From assembly GCA_003194525.1 (NCBI GenBank), contig NBIV01000005.1, forward strand, positions 124,001-188,000: a DNA stretch of 64,000 nucleotides, given 5' to 3'. Position 1 is the stretch's first letter. The number at the start of each line of letters is the position of its first letter. Both the position numbers and the translations under genes were made by a program. Under the pieces are notes generated by a model. The model had not been told where the DNA came from. It saw only the letters and a program-made list of their open reading frames with translations, and made no database searches. Positions 22,467-31,967 of this stretch are shown in pieces. Origin of the DNA: Gracilariopsis chorda. Lineage: Eukaryota > Rhodophyta > Florideophyceae > Gracilariales > Gracilariaceae.

Positions 22467-25400
22467 CTACTTTGTCAAGCCACAAAGTAATGTCAGTCTA
22501 CTGAGCTTGTCAAAGACAACAGGCTTAGTAAATATGTCGGCAGCTTGCACATCAGTCCTTATTGACTTCACGTCAATTATCTTGGTCTCCAGCAGCTCTT
22601 TTATGTAGTGATGTTTTAGAGCAATATGCTTGTTCCTTTCCGAGACCTTCGGACTCTTCACGATCGACAAAGCAGTCGAACTGTCCGTTGCTATGGATAT
22701 AGGGTACATTTGAGGTTCATCCTCTAGGACTGATTCGTTGCGTAGTTCCCAGAATATTCTACGCAATCACGTTAGTGTTTTTCCACAATATGACAGTGCA
22801 ATGTACTCCGCCTCTCCAGACGACAGAGCAACAAGAGTTTGCTTCTTGGTCGTCCACATTACAGGTGCTTCGTTCACCTTTATTAATAATCCTGTCGTAG
22901 ACTTTCTCGTCTCACGACAACCGGCCCAATCTGAGTCACAGTATGCCTCCATTGGTGCTGTGTTATTAGCGGGAAAGAACAAGCAAAGACCCTTTGTACC
23001 CTTCAAGTATCTCAGTACTCTTTTCGCATGCCCAACATGCCTCATGCATGGATCATGGACCTGCCTTGACAGCATTGAAGCGGCAAACATGATGTCTGGC
23101 CTCGATGAGACGGCTAAGTACATCAAAATTCCTACCAGTTTCTGGTAGCGGTCATGTACGCCTGATGGAATACGCCGTTCGTCCTCTCGACGAGCTGTGA
23201 TGTCACAGTGTGACGGCAATGGAGTTCGGACAACGTTGGAGTTATCCAAACCATTTTCCAGCAGTATCTTGTCAATATACCTGCTCTGTTGTACCTTTAT
23301 TCCGTTCTTGTCCCTCGTTATGTCAAATCCAACGAAACGTTTCGCTTCTCCAAGTACCTTAACCTTAAAGAGGTTCTGCATCTCTGTCTTGAAGTCTTCC
23401 AGAAGAGACCGGGAGTTACAAGATGTCAGTAAGTCATCAACGACCACTACGATGGCCAAGGTTCCGCTGTTGGACTTGTATATATATAGTCGGCTATCGG
23501 TGCTCGACTGCTTGAATCCCAAGCGCAAGAGCTCATTGTGCATGAGAGATCCCCATATTTGACCGGCTTGTTTTGCGCCGTATATTGACTCTAGAAGCAA
23601 GCATACCTTTCCAGGAATAAATGAGGAACCAGATGCGTTTTGGGGTTGTTCCATGATTCGAGGCTCGTCTAGATCACCGTACAGGTATGCATTGCTAATA
23701 TCCATGGTCTCTATTATCAAGCCCTGAGCTGCGGCCTTTGCCAACAAAAGACGAATGGTTTCAAGACGGGCAACCGGGGCGTACAAGTTGTCTGGGTCGT
23801 AATCCAAGTACGGGCGTTGCAGGTCACCCCGTGCTACGCAACGCGCCTTTGTAAGGATACGCGGAGGGTCCGAGCTTAATAATTTTGCTAAGAACCTCCA
23901 TAAGAATGGCAATGGTTTCATGCCAGGTTCTCTATCAATCAGCTTCCAAGTTCCTCTTTCCACCAACGCATCGTACTCTCTGTCGATTGCGTCTGCCCAT
24001 CCCGGCATCACTCTGGCTTCTTCAAAGCTCTTGGGGACTCTGCCATCATCCCCGAGGTCTCTGGAGCGTGAGTGTGCGATAAGGCAATGAGCAAGAGAAG
24101 GGTCTAGATGGTCTTCATCATCTTCACCCATAATTTTCTCGGCTTCGTATCGTCTGAGAGACGAGAAGTCCATAAGGTCTTTGATTGAAGGGAGGGACTC
24201 CTTGATAACCTTGAAATCTGCCTCGCGGCACTTTATTACCTTTCCCATGGATGGGATGTATATCCTATACAGTGTCCGCGGGCTTTGCATCCCCACGAAG
24301 TGTCCAGGAATAGCGCGTGGTAGGAACTTCTTATTGGTGACGGTTTCAGGCCTGTATATGAACGCGTGGCCTTCTTGCCCGAACTTCCGTAAGTTTGTGA
24401 AGTCCGGTTTTCGTCCGAACCATAAGGTGTAAGGAACCTTCATTCCTGCTCGATGATTTGGTAGGCGATTTCTGAAGTAGTTTGCGTGTGAAATGGCTTC
24501 TTCCTATAGCTCATGCGGTAGCTTGGAGGCGAACAGGGATGTTCTAGCCATCTTCCACAAGTCTTGGATGACTTTCTCTGCTACACCGTTCGATTGGTGT
24601 GCGTACGGTGGGGTGAACTCTAGTACTATACCATTTTCCATCGCGTATGAGACGAAATCGTCTGACCTATTCTCACCCGCTCCGTCAAGGCGAACGCGGT
24701 ACATTAGGTTGGGAGGTAGTTCGGTTTCCGCGCGAGCCTTGTACCAGCGGACAGATTCAAAGAATTGTTTCTTCTTACTTAGAAAGTATATTGAGCTTGC
24801 CCTTGTGTTGTCGTCAATGAGGACTTGCATATACTTCGATCCTTGTAAAGAGGTTGGGGTTATGGGTCCAGTGAGGTCGGTGTGCGTTAACTCCAAAGGT
24901 CTCTGCACTACCGAGTTTGATTGCCGAAGTGGAGCACGCTTGGTGCCGGCGTCAATGCACAGAGTGCATATGACGTTGTTGACTTCGTCTGGGGAGATTT
25001 TAGGTACCCCTTGACACAAATCAATGCATGTCAAGAGTTTCTCTCTTCCAGGGTGTCCGAGTTTCTCGTGCCAATCCTTGGCTCTGTTGTCAGGTGCATG
25101 TGTTGCAGCTTGTACCTGTGGTGGTGATACGGGGCTCGGTAGGGGATAGAGTCCGTCCTTCGGGGTGGAGTGTTGTATGACTTGGCCCGTTGTGCAGTCT
25201 TTAATTACGAATCCGTTTGAGTATTGCACCTCGACGTAATTCACCAGGACAGATAAGGATACCAAGTTAGAGTCGAAGGTTGGGGTATGTTTGGCGGGTA
25301 ACATGAGTCCGGTTCCCAAAGGTAGCTTTACTTTTCCACAGCCTACGATCTCTGACTGGTGGTCGCAAGTTTTTACGGTTTGCGGAGGTGTTTGGTGATA

Positions 25401-26453
25401 TTCCCAGAACAACGATTTGTCCTTGATGAAAACATGACTAGCCCCAGAGTCCAGCCATGTTGGGGTTGTGTTGTCCTGGTGGAGACTGGCATTAGCTAAT
25501 GCTATGAATCCGCGGTAGTGGTTCCTGTCTCTGTCGCCGTGGTGGCGGTTAGCGTTTGGTCGCCCTTGGTTGTGGGCGTTGGTGAAGTTGTTAGAGTCCC
25601 AAGCTCGATTGTTATTGCGTCCTTCGCCTTTGTTATGTTTATTATTATTGGTTTTTTTATTGTTGGGCTGTTGTTGGTTTTTATTTTTCTTGCGCCAACA
25701 TTCGGCCCTGATGTGGCCTATGCGTCCACAATTCCAACATACAACTCCCTTCGTGTTCCCTTTTGCATGCTGCTTGCGTCGGGTTGTAGTCTTCTTCGCA
25801 GCGGGGTAAGGGTGAATGCCATCTTTCTTGGCTTCTGTAGCCTTTGTGGTATATGTCGATGCCCGATGAACACGTCGGTCCATTTCGGATCGCACAAGCG
25901 AAACGACTTGATCGTATTCCATGTTGGTTGCGTCCGCCAATAATTTGATTGCCATTAGTGAGTCTGGCAAGGTACGGAGCAGAGTCGCAGTTCGCTCTTT
26001 TTCCGTGAGTGGGTCACCCAGTCTAGCAAGTTCTAAGTAGGTTGTCTCCAACTCGAGTAAATGTCTCTGTACGTCGTCGCCATCCTTGAATGTCAAGGTG
26101 CTTAGCTTTTGGCGGAGGTTCAATTTGGATTGTATGTTGTCCTTCTTATATGTAGACTCCAGTTTATTCCATACCTCCAAAGCAGAGCAGTGTTCTCTTT
26201 CGAGTAATTCTGAAACTGCGACGATCGGCTGTGTGTCAAGGTTTTGGACGATGGCCGATCTTGCCTTTCGATCGGCGTCGTCCCATCTCTTTCGAGCTGC
26301 AGCGGGTCCTTCATTTGGACGAGGTTCCGAAAGCACGAATAATGATTGGAGAGAGTGCATGATATCCCTAATGTATATGCGCCAAGTGTAGTAATCGGCG
26401 CCCCCTTTTAGACGGGGTATACGTTTATTTTCTTGGTAAGTCTCAGAGTCCAT
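22467..26453 (-). pseudogene. Copia-1 gag-pol (fossil, close to whole)
   Basis: It starts at the ATG at 26453 (MDSETYQENKRIPRLKGG). Parts in order on the - strand: a UBN2-type gag region; a CX2CX4HX4C knuckle (CWNCGRIGHIRAEC, near 25725); protease motif PTWLDSGASH (near 25455); an integrase HHCC region (DWHEKLGHPGREKL ... CTLC) and DDE core (LTHTDLTGP, RLDGAGE, HQSNGVAEKVIQ); RT with VVVVDDLL (near 23440); RNase H (CDSDWAGCRETRK, SSGEAEYIALS, QAADIFTKP). The product would be a single polyprotein. About two breaks are seen. Confidence 0.93.
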
Positions 26454-28020
26454 CGCGGAGTATCACTCAACGCGAGACTAAGGGAGACTGGCAGATCAAA
26501 TTCTTCACCGGTCCCCTACCAGTTGAGGGATCCTTCTACTACTTTTGCGTAGCCGGATCCACTGGCAGGAGATACTATCTCCGGTTCCCTAAAGGTCAGA
26601 CCTCTGGCTGCGAGTAAGACTCTCTCGGTGAGATGCGATTTCAGCGGCCCGTCCAAGTTCTGCACAATCCAGAACGAGGGTGCGTGCAACCTACGGAATG
26701 TCCAGGAGAGGTTACTAACAACGTGATATGTGTTCACCAGTTGGCCTCCTCTGATTCCTTACGGCTACTTGCGCGGCGATCTTGCTCCTTGAAACGTCCT
26801 TGTCTTCACTAAGGTCCGGGCCGAACGACGAGACACCCTGTCCCCTTACGAACAGCTACACTCACCCCAGCTGAGCCAGTTATACGGCAAGTGCGCTATC
26901 CGCAGGCTTAGTTCAAGTCCCCAGTCGATTCCCAACCGGTATTCGGCTTGCGAACCTTATCTCAGCCAAGTGCTAACTTCCTTGAAGGGTTAATAGCGGC
27001 GGAGGCCTTATTCAGGACTTTATATAATAGTTCCGGTTCACCGTCTGTGTTCGTGGTCCAATGATGAAGGCGGTTATGCGGAGCGTGCAGTAACGGCGAT
27101 GTGTCGCCACTAGAAGCTTCAGGTGATCGGTCCAGACCACAAGCCAGGGGCAAGGGTTGTTCAACAACACGGTGGCTTTCTAGAAGCTTCTAGTGCGCAC
27201 GCTCTAACGCAACGCCGGATACGGGGGGGGTTTGGCAGCGACTCAACAATGGGCGCAGGCGGGGGAAGGTTGTCCGGCGTGTAGAAGGCGGAGTGTGCAC
27301 GGGCTGCCGGGGGGGGGGGGAGATTGTTTGAGAGCGCCACACCAGTAGGCCTAAGTCTTGCGCGGAGAACGCGGAATGTGCACGGGCTGCCGGGGGGGAG
27401 AAGGTTGTTCGCAGTGTGTGTGGTTGTCCGGAGTGTGCAAGGGCTGCCGGGGGGCGGAAGGTTGTTCGCAGTGTGTGTGGTTGTCCGGAGTGTGCAAGAG
27501 CTGCCGGGGGGGCGGAAGATGTTTTGGGAGCGCAACACGAGTAGGCGCAAGTCCAGCGCGGAGAGGGCGGAGTATTCACGGGCTGCCGGGGGGCGGAAGA
27601 CGGTTTGGGAGCGCAACACGAGTAGGCGCAAGTCCAGCGCGGAGAGGGTGGAGTGTTCACGGGCTGCCGGGGGGCGGAAGACAGTTTGGGAGCGCAACAA
27701 GAGTAGGCGCGATTCCAGCGCGGAGAGTGCGGAGTATGCACGGGCTGCCGAGGGGCGGGAGATGGCCTGGGAGCGCAAAACGAGTAGGGGCAAGTCCAGG
27801 AAAAAGTGGTTGGGCGCAAGGCGCGCCGAAGGCGCAAGTGCGATAGAGAGTGGAGAACTTTGGCGTTTCTCACTCTTTTGTGCAGATAAGCCTTGCGTTT
27901 GAGAGAAGCCTAAAGCAGGGTTTATTCAGTGTCGGCTTTTGCGCTGGCGGTTGCTGTGTCCCTTACGTTTTCGATATTGTTCTCGATACGTCTTTCTTAC
28001 GTCGACGGTGTTATCGATAA
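26454..28020 (-). other. Copia-1 leader, unusually long, with minisatellite
   Basis: Between the primer-binding site and the gag start lie 1.57 kb with no gag-like reading. The distal part holds the 27255-27800 tandem repeat. ORFs of 160-230 codons through the repeat (Pro/Arg-rich on the -, Gly/Arg-rich on the +) are products of composition. Confidence 0.75.
27255..27800. repeat. G-rich minisatellite inside the copia-1 leader
   Basis: The core gggctgccgg followed by a G-run recurs seven times, starting at about 27301, 27384, 27441, 27498, 27580, 27661 and 27742. Spacing is 81-83 or 57-59 bases, so two unit lengths alternate: a long one with gagcgcaacacgagtaggcg and a short one with gttgttcgcagtgtgtgtgg. 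The longest G-run is at about 27309-27320. The region is C-rich on the element's coding strand. Confidence 0.9.
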
Positions 28021-28038
28021 CCTTATGCGATGCTACCA
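28021..28038 (-). other. Copia-1 primer-binding site
   Basis: Directly after the 5' LTR end the - strand reads TGGTAGCATCGCATAAGG, the complement of a tRNA 3' end finishing GCTACCA. That ending is common in initiator methionine tRNAs, often used by copia elements, but the rest is not enough to assign it. Confidence 0.7.
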
Positions 28039-28194
28039 TGTAGCTGTTTCTAGCTTTGTGTCTTCTCCACTGTCTCCCCCCTCCCATCATGCTGGTGAAA
28101 GCAGATCAGCGAGGTCATTTATTTGGTGCCTCCAGTCGGGACGAGTGGACTGTAAACCACGTCCCAACTGGTGGCCAGCGTGTCTCCATTCACA
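28039..28194 (-). repeat. Copia-1 5' LTR (156 bp)
   Basis: The partner of 22045-22200, with two differences by eye. The outer edge abuts the duplication caaac at 28195-28199. Confidence 0.95.
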
Positions 28195-28199
28195 CAAAC
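28195..28199. repeat. Copia-1 target-site duplication, right copy (caaac)
   Basis: Identical to 22040-22044. Confidence 0.92.
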
Positions 28200-28617
28200 G
28201 AGGTACTGAACCGCCTCCACGGCGCTGGGAATTGCAGCACACGCTAAGCGAATACAGCAAAGCTGGACACCCGTCCACTGGCTCGCCGTCGGAACGGACA
28301 AAGCTCAAACTTCGAGAGGTTCTCCAGCGTTCGATGGACTGTGTTGAAGAAAATGGAGATAATCCGAAAAGGCAGGGGGTTGTGACCTGGACAAAAATAC
28401 CATGAAAACTCCAGGTACTTTTCTCTGGCGTGCAGAATGCCTTGCTGTCCCCACGGGAATCAACATCCATGGTCAGCCCAACCCGGGGTTCTCAGCCCTA
28501 TTCAACGCGCACCCCTGCACAAAAAAGAAAACAAACCACGCTTCTGCACCCAGGGAAGGCTAGAGAAGCCCTGAAGAACCACGGGAATCACGGGAAGTGT
28601 ACGACGAGTGATTCGTT

Positions 28618-28760
28618 ATGGACAAAATCGCGTGTCATGATTTGAACCGAAAAAGCGAACTGCGGTACAGAGTCTGTTGGTACGGATACTTTCCTGACAA
28701 GGATACTCTCGAACCAATGCGGCACCTTCCACGATCAAGGTTCCTACAATACTACCATAG
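28618..28760 (+). pseudogene. Gypsy-4 chromodomain (fossil end of pol)
   Basis: The + strand reads MDKIACHDLN, then LRYRVCWYGYFPDKDTLEPM and RHLPRSRFLQYY, matching the gypsy-1 chromodomain residue for residue in the core (YRVRWYGY ... EPIEHLPRS). It is followed on the opposite strand by an aORF, the same arrangement as in gypsy-1. Confidence 0.85.
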
Positions 28761-28959
28761 GAAACTGACTCCGATACCAAGCCTACTGGACCGTTCTTAA
28801 GTCGGGTAAACTCCTCTATTGGGGACAATGATCTTTCAGGGGAGCCAGAGCTGAACATAAACAGTGGAGTGGAACGGAAGGGATTACGAACAAGATCCCA
28901 GAAGAGAAGAAAACCGGCTCTACGGAGAATGTATGATATACCGGGAAGCCAATAACACG

Positions 28960-30620
28960 GTATGGCCGTCATGTATCCAAGAGGAAAGACGCACAGATCC
29001 TGCATAGGCTGGGAGGCAATCGCCTGGAGCTCGGCGAAGTCAGTCATCGTGTCCGGTACGATTACACCGAGGCCTCGGAGGAATTACCGGATCACTGCAG
29101 ACTCCGAATCCGTACTGGCACCGCCATCGACAATTGGAGCCCCCTCAGGGTGGTTCGTAATCGCCACTAGCACAGTAACGTCGGCAGGAGCAGAAACCGC
29201 CACGATGTGGGACTCTTCGATGCTACCTGTTACATCGAGGTCGTCGTTGATCGCTTCTTTGCCCACCATTGTTTTATCCGCGTCCAACACTTCGTGGTCA
29301 TCCTCCATGAAGATGTATTGGGTGGGATGACCGTCGTGAATCGATCGTGGAAGTCGACAAAGATCAGCCGCCTCTGTTGCAGAGATACGGTTCCATTCCC
29401 ATGGTTCATAGAGAAGATTATCGCCAGCGTCGGTGCCTCGTCCGCAAACTGGTCACGGCTCTGCTGAAGACCCCGGAAACGATGCTTCGGAGAGACCGCA
29501 CTCCAGGTGGTTGCGTCGATGATCTCCATGAAGCCCATCACTTCAGCTGAATTCCATTCCAAACAGGGAACATCAGTGACGCCTAAGATTCGGATGGATT
29601 GAAGGAGAATACCCGGCATATACCACATGCGACACTGGTCATACACCTCCCAGAGGAGATGTGCCGCCCCGCCGGCTGTCTACTTGGTGGCGAGGAGACT
29701 CCACAGCCCATTCAATGGATTTTGGGGGCACCTGAATCCCAATTAGATGGTGCGGGAGGGGAGCTCAACGTAACACCACCGCCATATTTCGACCCTAGGC
29801 CAGAAGTCAGGAAACGGAACATATCGGTCCTGCATATACCACTGTAGAGTCCGTTCCACTTGTACATTTTGATATGGTACGAGAAACCCAAACCGGAATC
29901 GCTGCTTCCCTTCAAATCGGATCCTCCGGTAGAACGCAGACTGTGAGCTCCGCCCCAGATAGCGAAACTCCGCCCTGAGTTATGGCCTTGTCTAAAAGAT
30001 GAGTTCCATATGAGAATGAATGGTTCCAGTACACGCCTGCGTGTCTCCTTGTGCCTTGGTTAACGGTTCCTTTTACCAAACTTCACCGCAAATGCGGAAG
30101 AGATCCACATAAAAACCGTAGGATGGAGGAACAGGAAATTCGTTCGGAGTGCGAAAGAGTCGCTGATCAGCGTTGCGACCCATGTGACCACGGGCTTTCA
30201 GAGTGCTGTCCGAGCGGCCTTGTCCGAAGAGTGCACTAGGACTACAATGCGGTAAACTCAGTCTCAGGACCGAACGATGGTCACTGGCCGGTCACCCCGG
30301 GGCCATCCTTCGTCAGTGTACCACTCGACGAGGCTCTCGTTGAGCACCGCTTCTGGATCAAACCGGGGGCCTCTGCAAAAAAGCTCACCGTGAGCAATAC
30401 GGTCTTTTGCGAGAAGTGTTTCGTATACGGGCCATCCGTCGGAGTATTGTTCAACCGGAGGTACCGGAGTTGCTCCCCAGTTTAGGTCATCAGCGGCAGC
30501 CAGGAATTCTAGTGGCATTGGGTCAGGAGATCCTGTATTATCAGGGTGTGCCGAGGCTGACGTGTGAAGAGGCATCGTCTAGAGCTGGGTTTGCACCGGA
30601 ATGAACAGCCGAGAACTAGC
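28960..30620 (-). pseudogene. aORF copy 3, convergent with the gypsy-4 chromodomain (fossil)
   Basis: On the - strand, from the right: WPVYETLLAKDR and DPEAVLNESLVEWYTDEG (copy 1 WPTYNTLVGLNP, HPVAVLNEGLVTAYADGS), then a VPPSYGF segment (copy 1 VPVLPEFGF), RAEFRYLGRSS, FGFLVPYQNVQVER (copy 1 FGYFIPYQNVEIER), YDQCRMWYMPGILLQ (copy 1 YDQFRLWFLPLRVRA) and at the end TMTDFAELQAIA (copy 2 TVTTFAQLQELA). The same residues persist in three diverged copies. It is more broken than copy 1. I know no named domain for it. Confidence 0.75.
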
Positions 30621-30873
30621 TGTGCATCGCTGCTGCGAAGGCCCATTTCGCTGATTGGTGTAGGACCCATCGCTAGGTTCCCACAAGTTGTCCGGTTGGA
30701 TCATTGGATGGATGTTTGAATCGGTGAGGGTGAGAGATGTTCTTTGGGTGGTAACGAGTCGTAATGCGTTGGTGCGTGAGGAATTTGGAGACTCTGTCAT
30801 CTTGAACGCTGGCTTGCGTATTTATGCACCTTCTTGTACTCTATTGCTGCTCAAATATCGTTGTTTTTTTCAT

Positions 30874-30887
30874 TAAGGAGGAGGAGA
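30874..30887 (+). other. Putative gypsy-4 polypurine tract
   Basis: A run aaggaggaggaga lies upstream of TGTAATGCAATAG, placed as expected between the aORF and a 3' LTR. Confidence 0.5.
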
Positions 30888-31250
30888 TGTAATGCAATAG
30901 ACGTTCGGGCGTAAGGCAAGGACTCGGCTCATGTAGAGTTAGTACCAAACGATCGTATGTGTCTCAGGTGCATGGGTCGGAGGCCTTGGATGCGACGTGA
31001 GGGATAGCCCAGATACCGGTGGTTACCTGAAAGGGAATGCACGTATGCATTATTGTAGGCCCTATTGGGAGTGTGGAAGTAGTGGAATACGTGTCAGGTG
31101 AGTGACAGCTTATGCAGCTGATCTCTGGAGCCGGGAAGTCACACATACGTGTAGGGCTTGGCCGAGCATTTGTGGCGGGATAGTTGTTTACGTTTTAGTG
31201 CGTTTAATAGACTAGTTTCGAGGAGTGACCCCACCTAAGCGACGACCTCA
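30888..31250 (+). repeat. Putative gypsy-4 3' LTR (right edge unknown)
   Basis: It starts TG after the purine tract. It does not resemble the gypsy-1/-2/-3 LTRs and no second copy is in the window, so the extent is a guess. Confidence 0.3.
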
Positions 31251-31259
31251 CGACTGCCG

Positions 31260-31900
31260 CAGTGAATTAAAGGAAAGGAGTGTCAGCTCTAGAGCATGAT
31301 ACCAGTGCCATCGACGCTTTGGATAAGCATTTTGTGGAACACCCCAAAGGTCCAATTCGGGTGTCCACCCCTGGGCATCGGCCATATTTTGAAGGCACGG
31401 CTGTGCACCGATTGAACAATGCCCGTATGCTAATTCATAATACTGTGCACTTCTGTCTTCAAGCGTTTCTACTAAACGGAGTGGAGAGAGTTGCTGGTGA
31501 ACGGTATGTCAAAACGGGCATGTTGGCGACATAGCTTCCTGCATTATTGAATTTTGCAGAAGTTTTACAGTGGCTCCGTCAGAACGGTTGAACAGTCAGT
31601 CTTTCGCGTATGAACCGGAGAAAGCTTGGCAAAGATGAAATCACGAGGGTAACAAGTCAAACGACCGGTTTCTATCTTATGCCACTTCGTGCAAGGACCT
31701 TGGACCATGTTATTTTCATCGATGCTCAAAAGCAACGAATACTTGACGCAATTGAACCTCGTCTACTGAAGGTTTCTGACAAGGCAATTAGGAGCTGCGC
31801 AGGCGATGCCACCAACGACCTTCCAGTAATGGAACTGCGAAGGGTGCTATTTCTTGGTTTCTCCGTTGCTCTCAATAAAAGGAAGACCAACAGTTGAAAT
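31260..31900 (+). pseudogene. Unidentified coding-like stretch
   Basis: Two + strand ORFs, 31280-31534 (84 codons, with HPKGPIRVSTPGHRPYFEG) and 31610-31897 (95 codons, with LDHVIFIDAQKQRILDAIEP), are separated by a short interrupted gap. Their composition is protein-like: charged helices, few low-complexity runs. I do not recognise a family. It could be decayed host sequence or part of an unknown element between gypsy-4 and copia-2. Confidence 0.3.
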
Positions 31901-31967
31901 CACTCAGGCAAGTGGTAGAAGAAACAACTAAGTTTAGCTAAATCCTGAAACAAAATCGATGGATCAA

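Larger units (their letters stand above)
22045..28194 (-). mobile_element. Copia-1: Ty1/copia LTR retrotransposon, nearly whole fossil
   Basis: A 6.15-kb element on the - strand with very short 156-bp LTRs (22045-22200 and 28039-28194), flanked by the perfect 5-bp duplication caaac. Order on the - strand is primer-binding site, a 1.57-kb leader containing a G/C-skewed minisatellite, gag with zinc knuckle, protease, integrase, reverse transcriptase and RNase H, which is the Ty1/copia order. The LTRs differ at only 2 of 156 positions by eye, making this the youngest complete insertion in the window. About two breaks are seen in the coding region. It sits inside gypsy-4. Confidence 0.95.
18745..31250 (+). 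mobile_element. Gypsy-4: old Ty3/gypsy body with nested insertions, fossil (outer limits approximate)
   Basis: On the + strand a possible RNase H piece (PIGYWDR, near 18845), a firmer RNase H end (20985-21140), an integrase zinc region and core start (21460-21815), a chromodomain (28618-28760), a convergent aORF (28960-30620, -), a purine tract (30874-30887) and a putative 3' LTR start (30888) lie in Ty3/gypsy order. Copia-1 interrupts it at 22045-28194, proven by its target duplication. A separate aORF-like block (about 18960-20980, +) also interrupts pol. The 5' end, gag and most of RT are missing or unrecognisable. The element is very decayed and older than copia-1. Confidence 0.6.

Noticed and set aside
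26503-26524. A primer-binding-site look-alike (- strand TGGTAGGGGACCGG) just before the copia-1 gag start, implying a 1.67-kb LTR.
   Set aside because: No second copy of the supposed LTR exists. The 156-bp repeats with a perfect 5-bp duplication and their own TGG site at 28021-28038 define the ends instead.
27161-27873. Pro/Arg-rich and Gly/Arg-rich ORFs of 160-230 codons on both strands.
   Set aside because: They are a reading of a GC-rich tandem repeat in several frames at once; no start context or homology.
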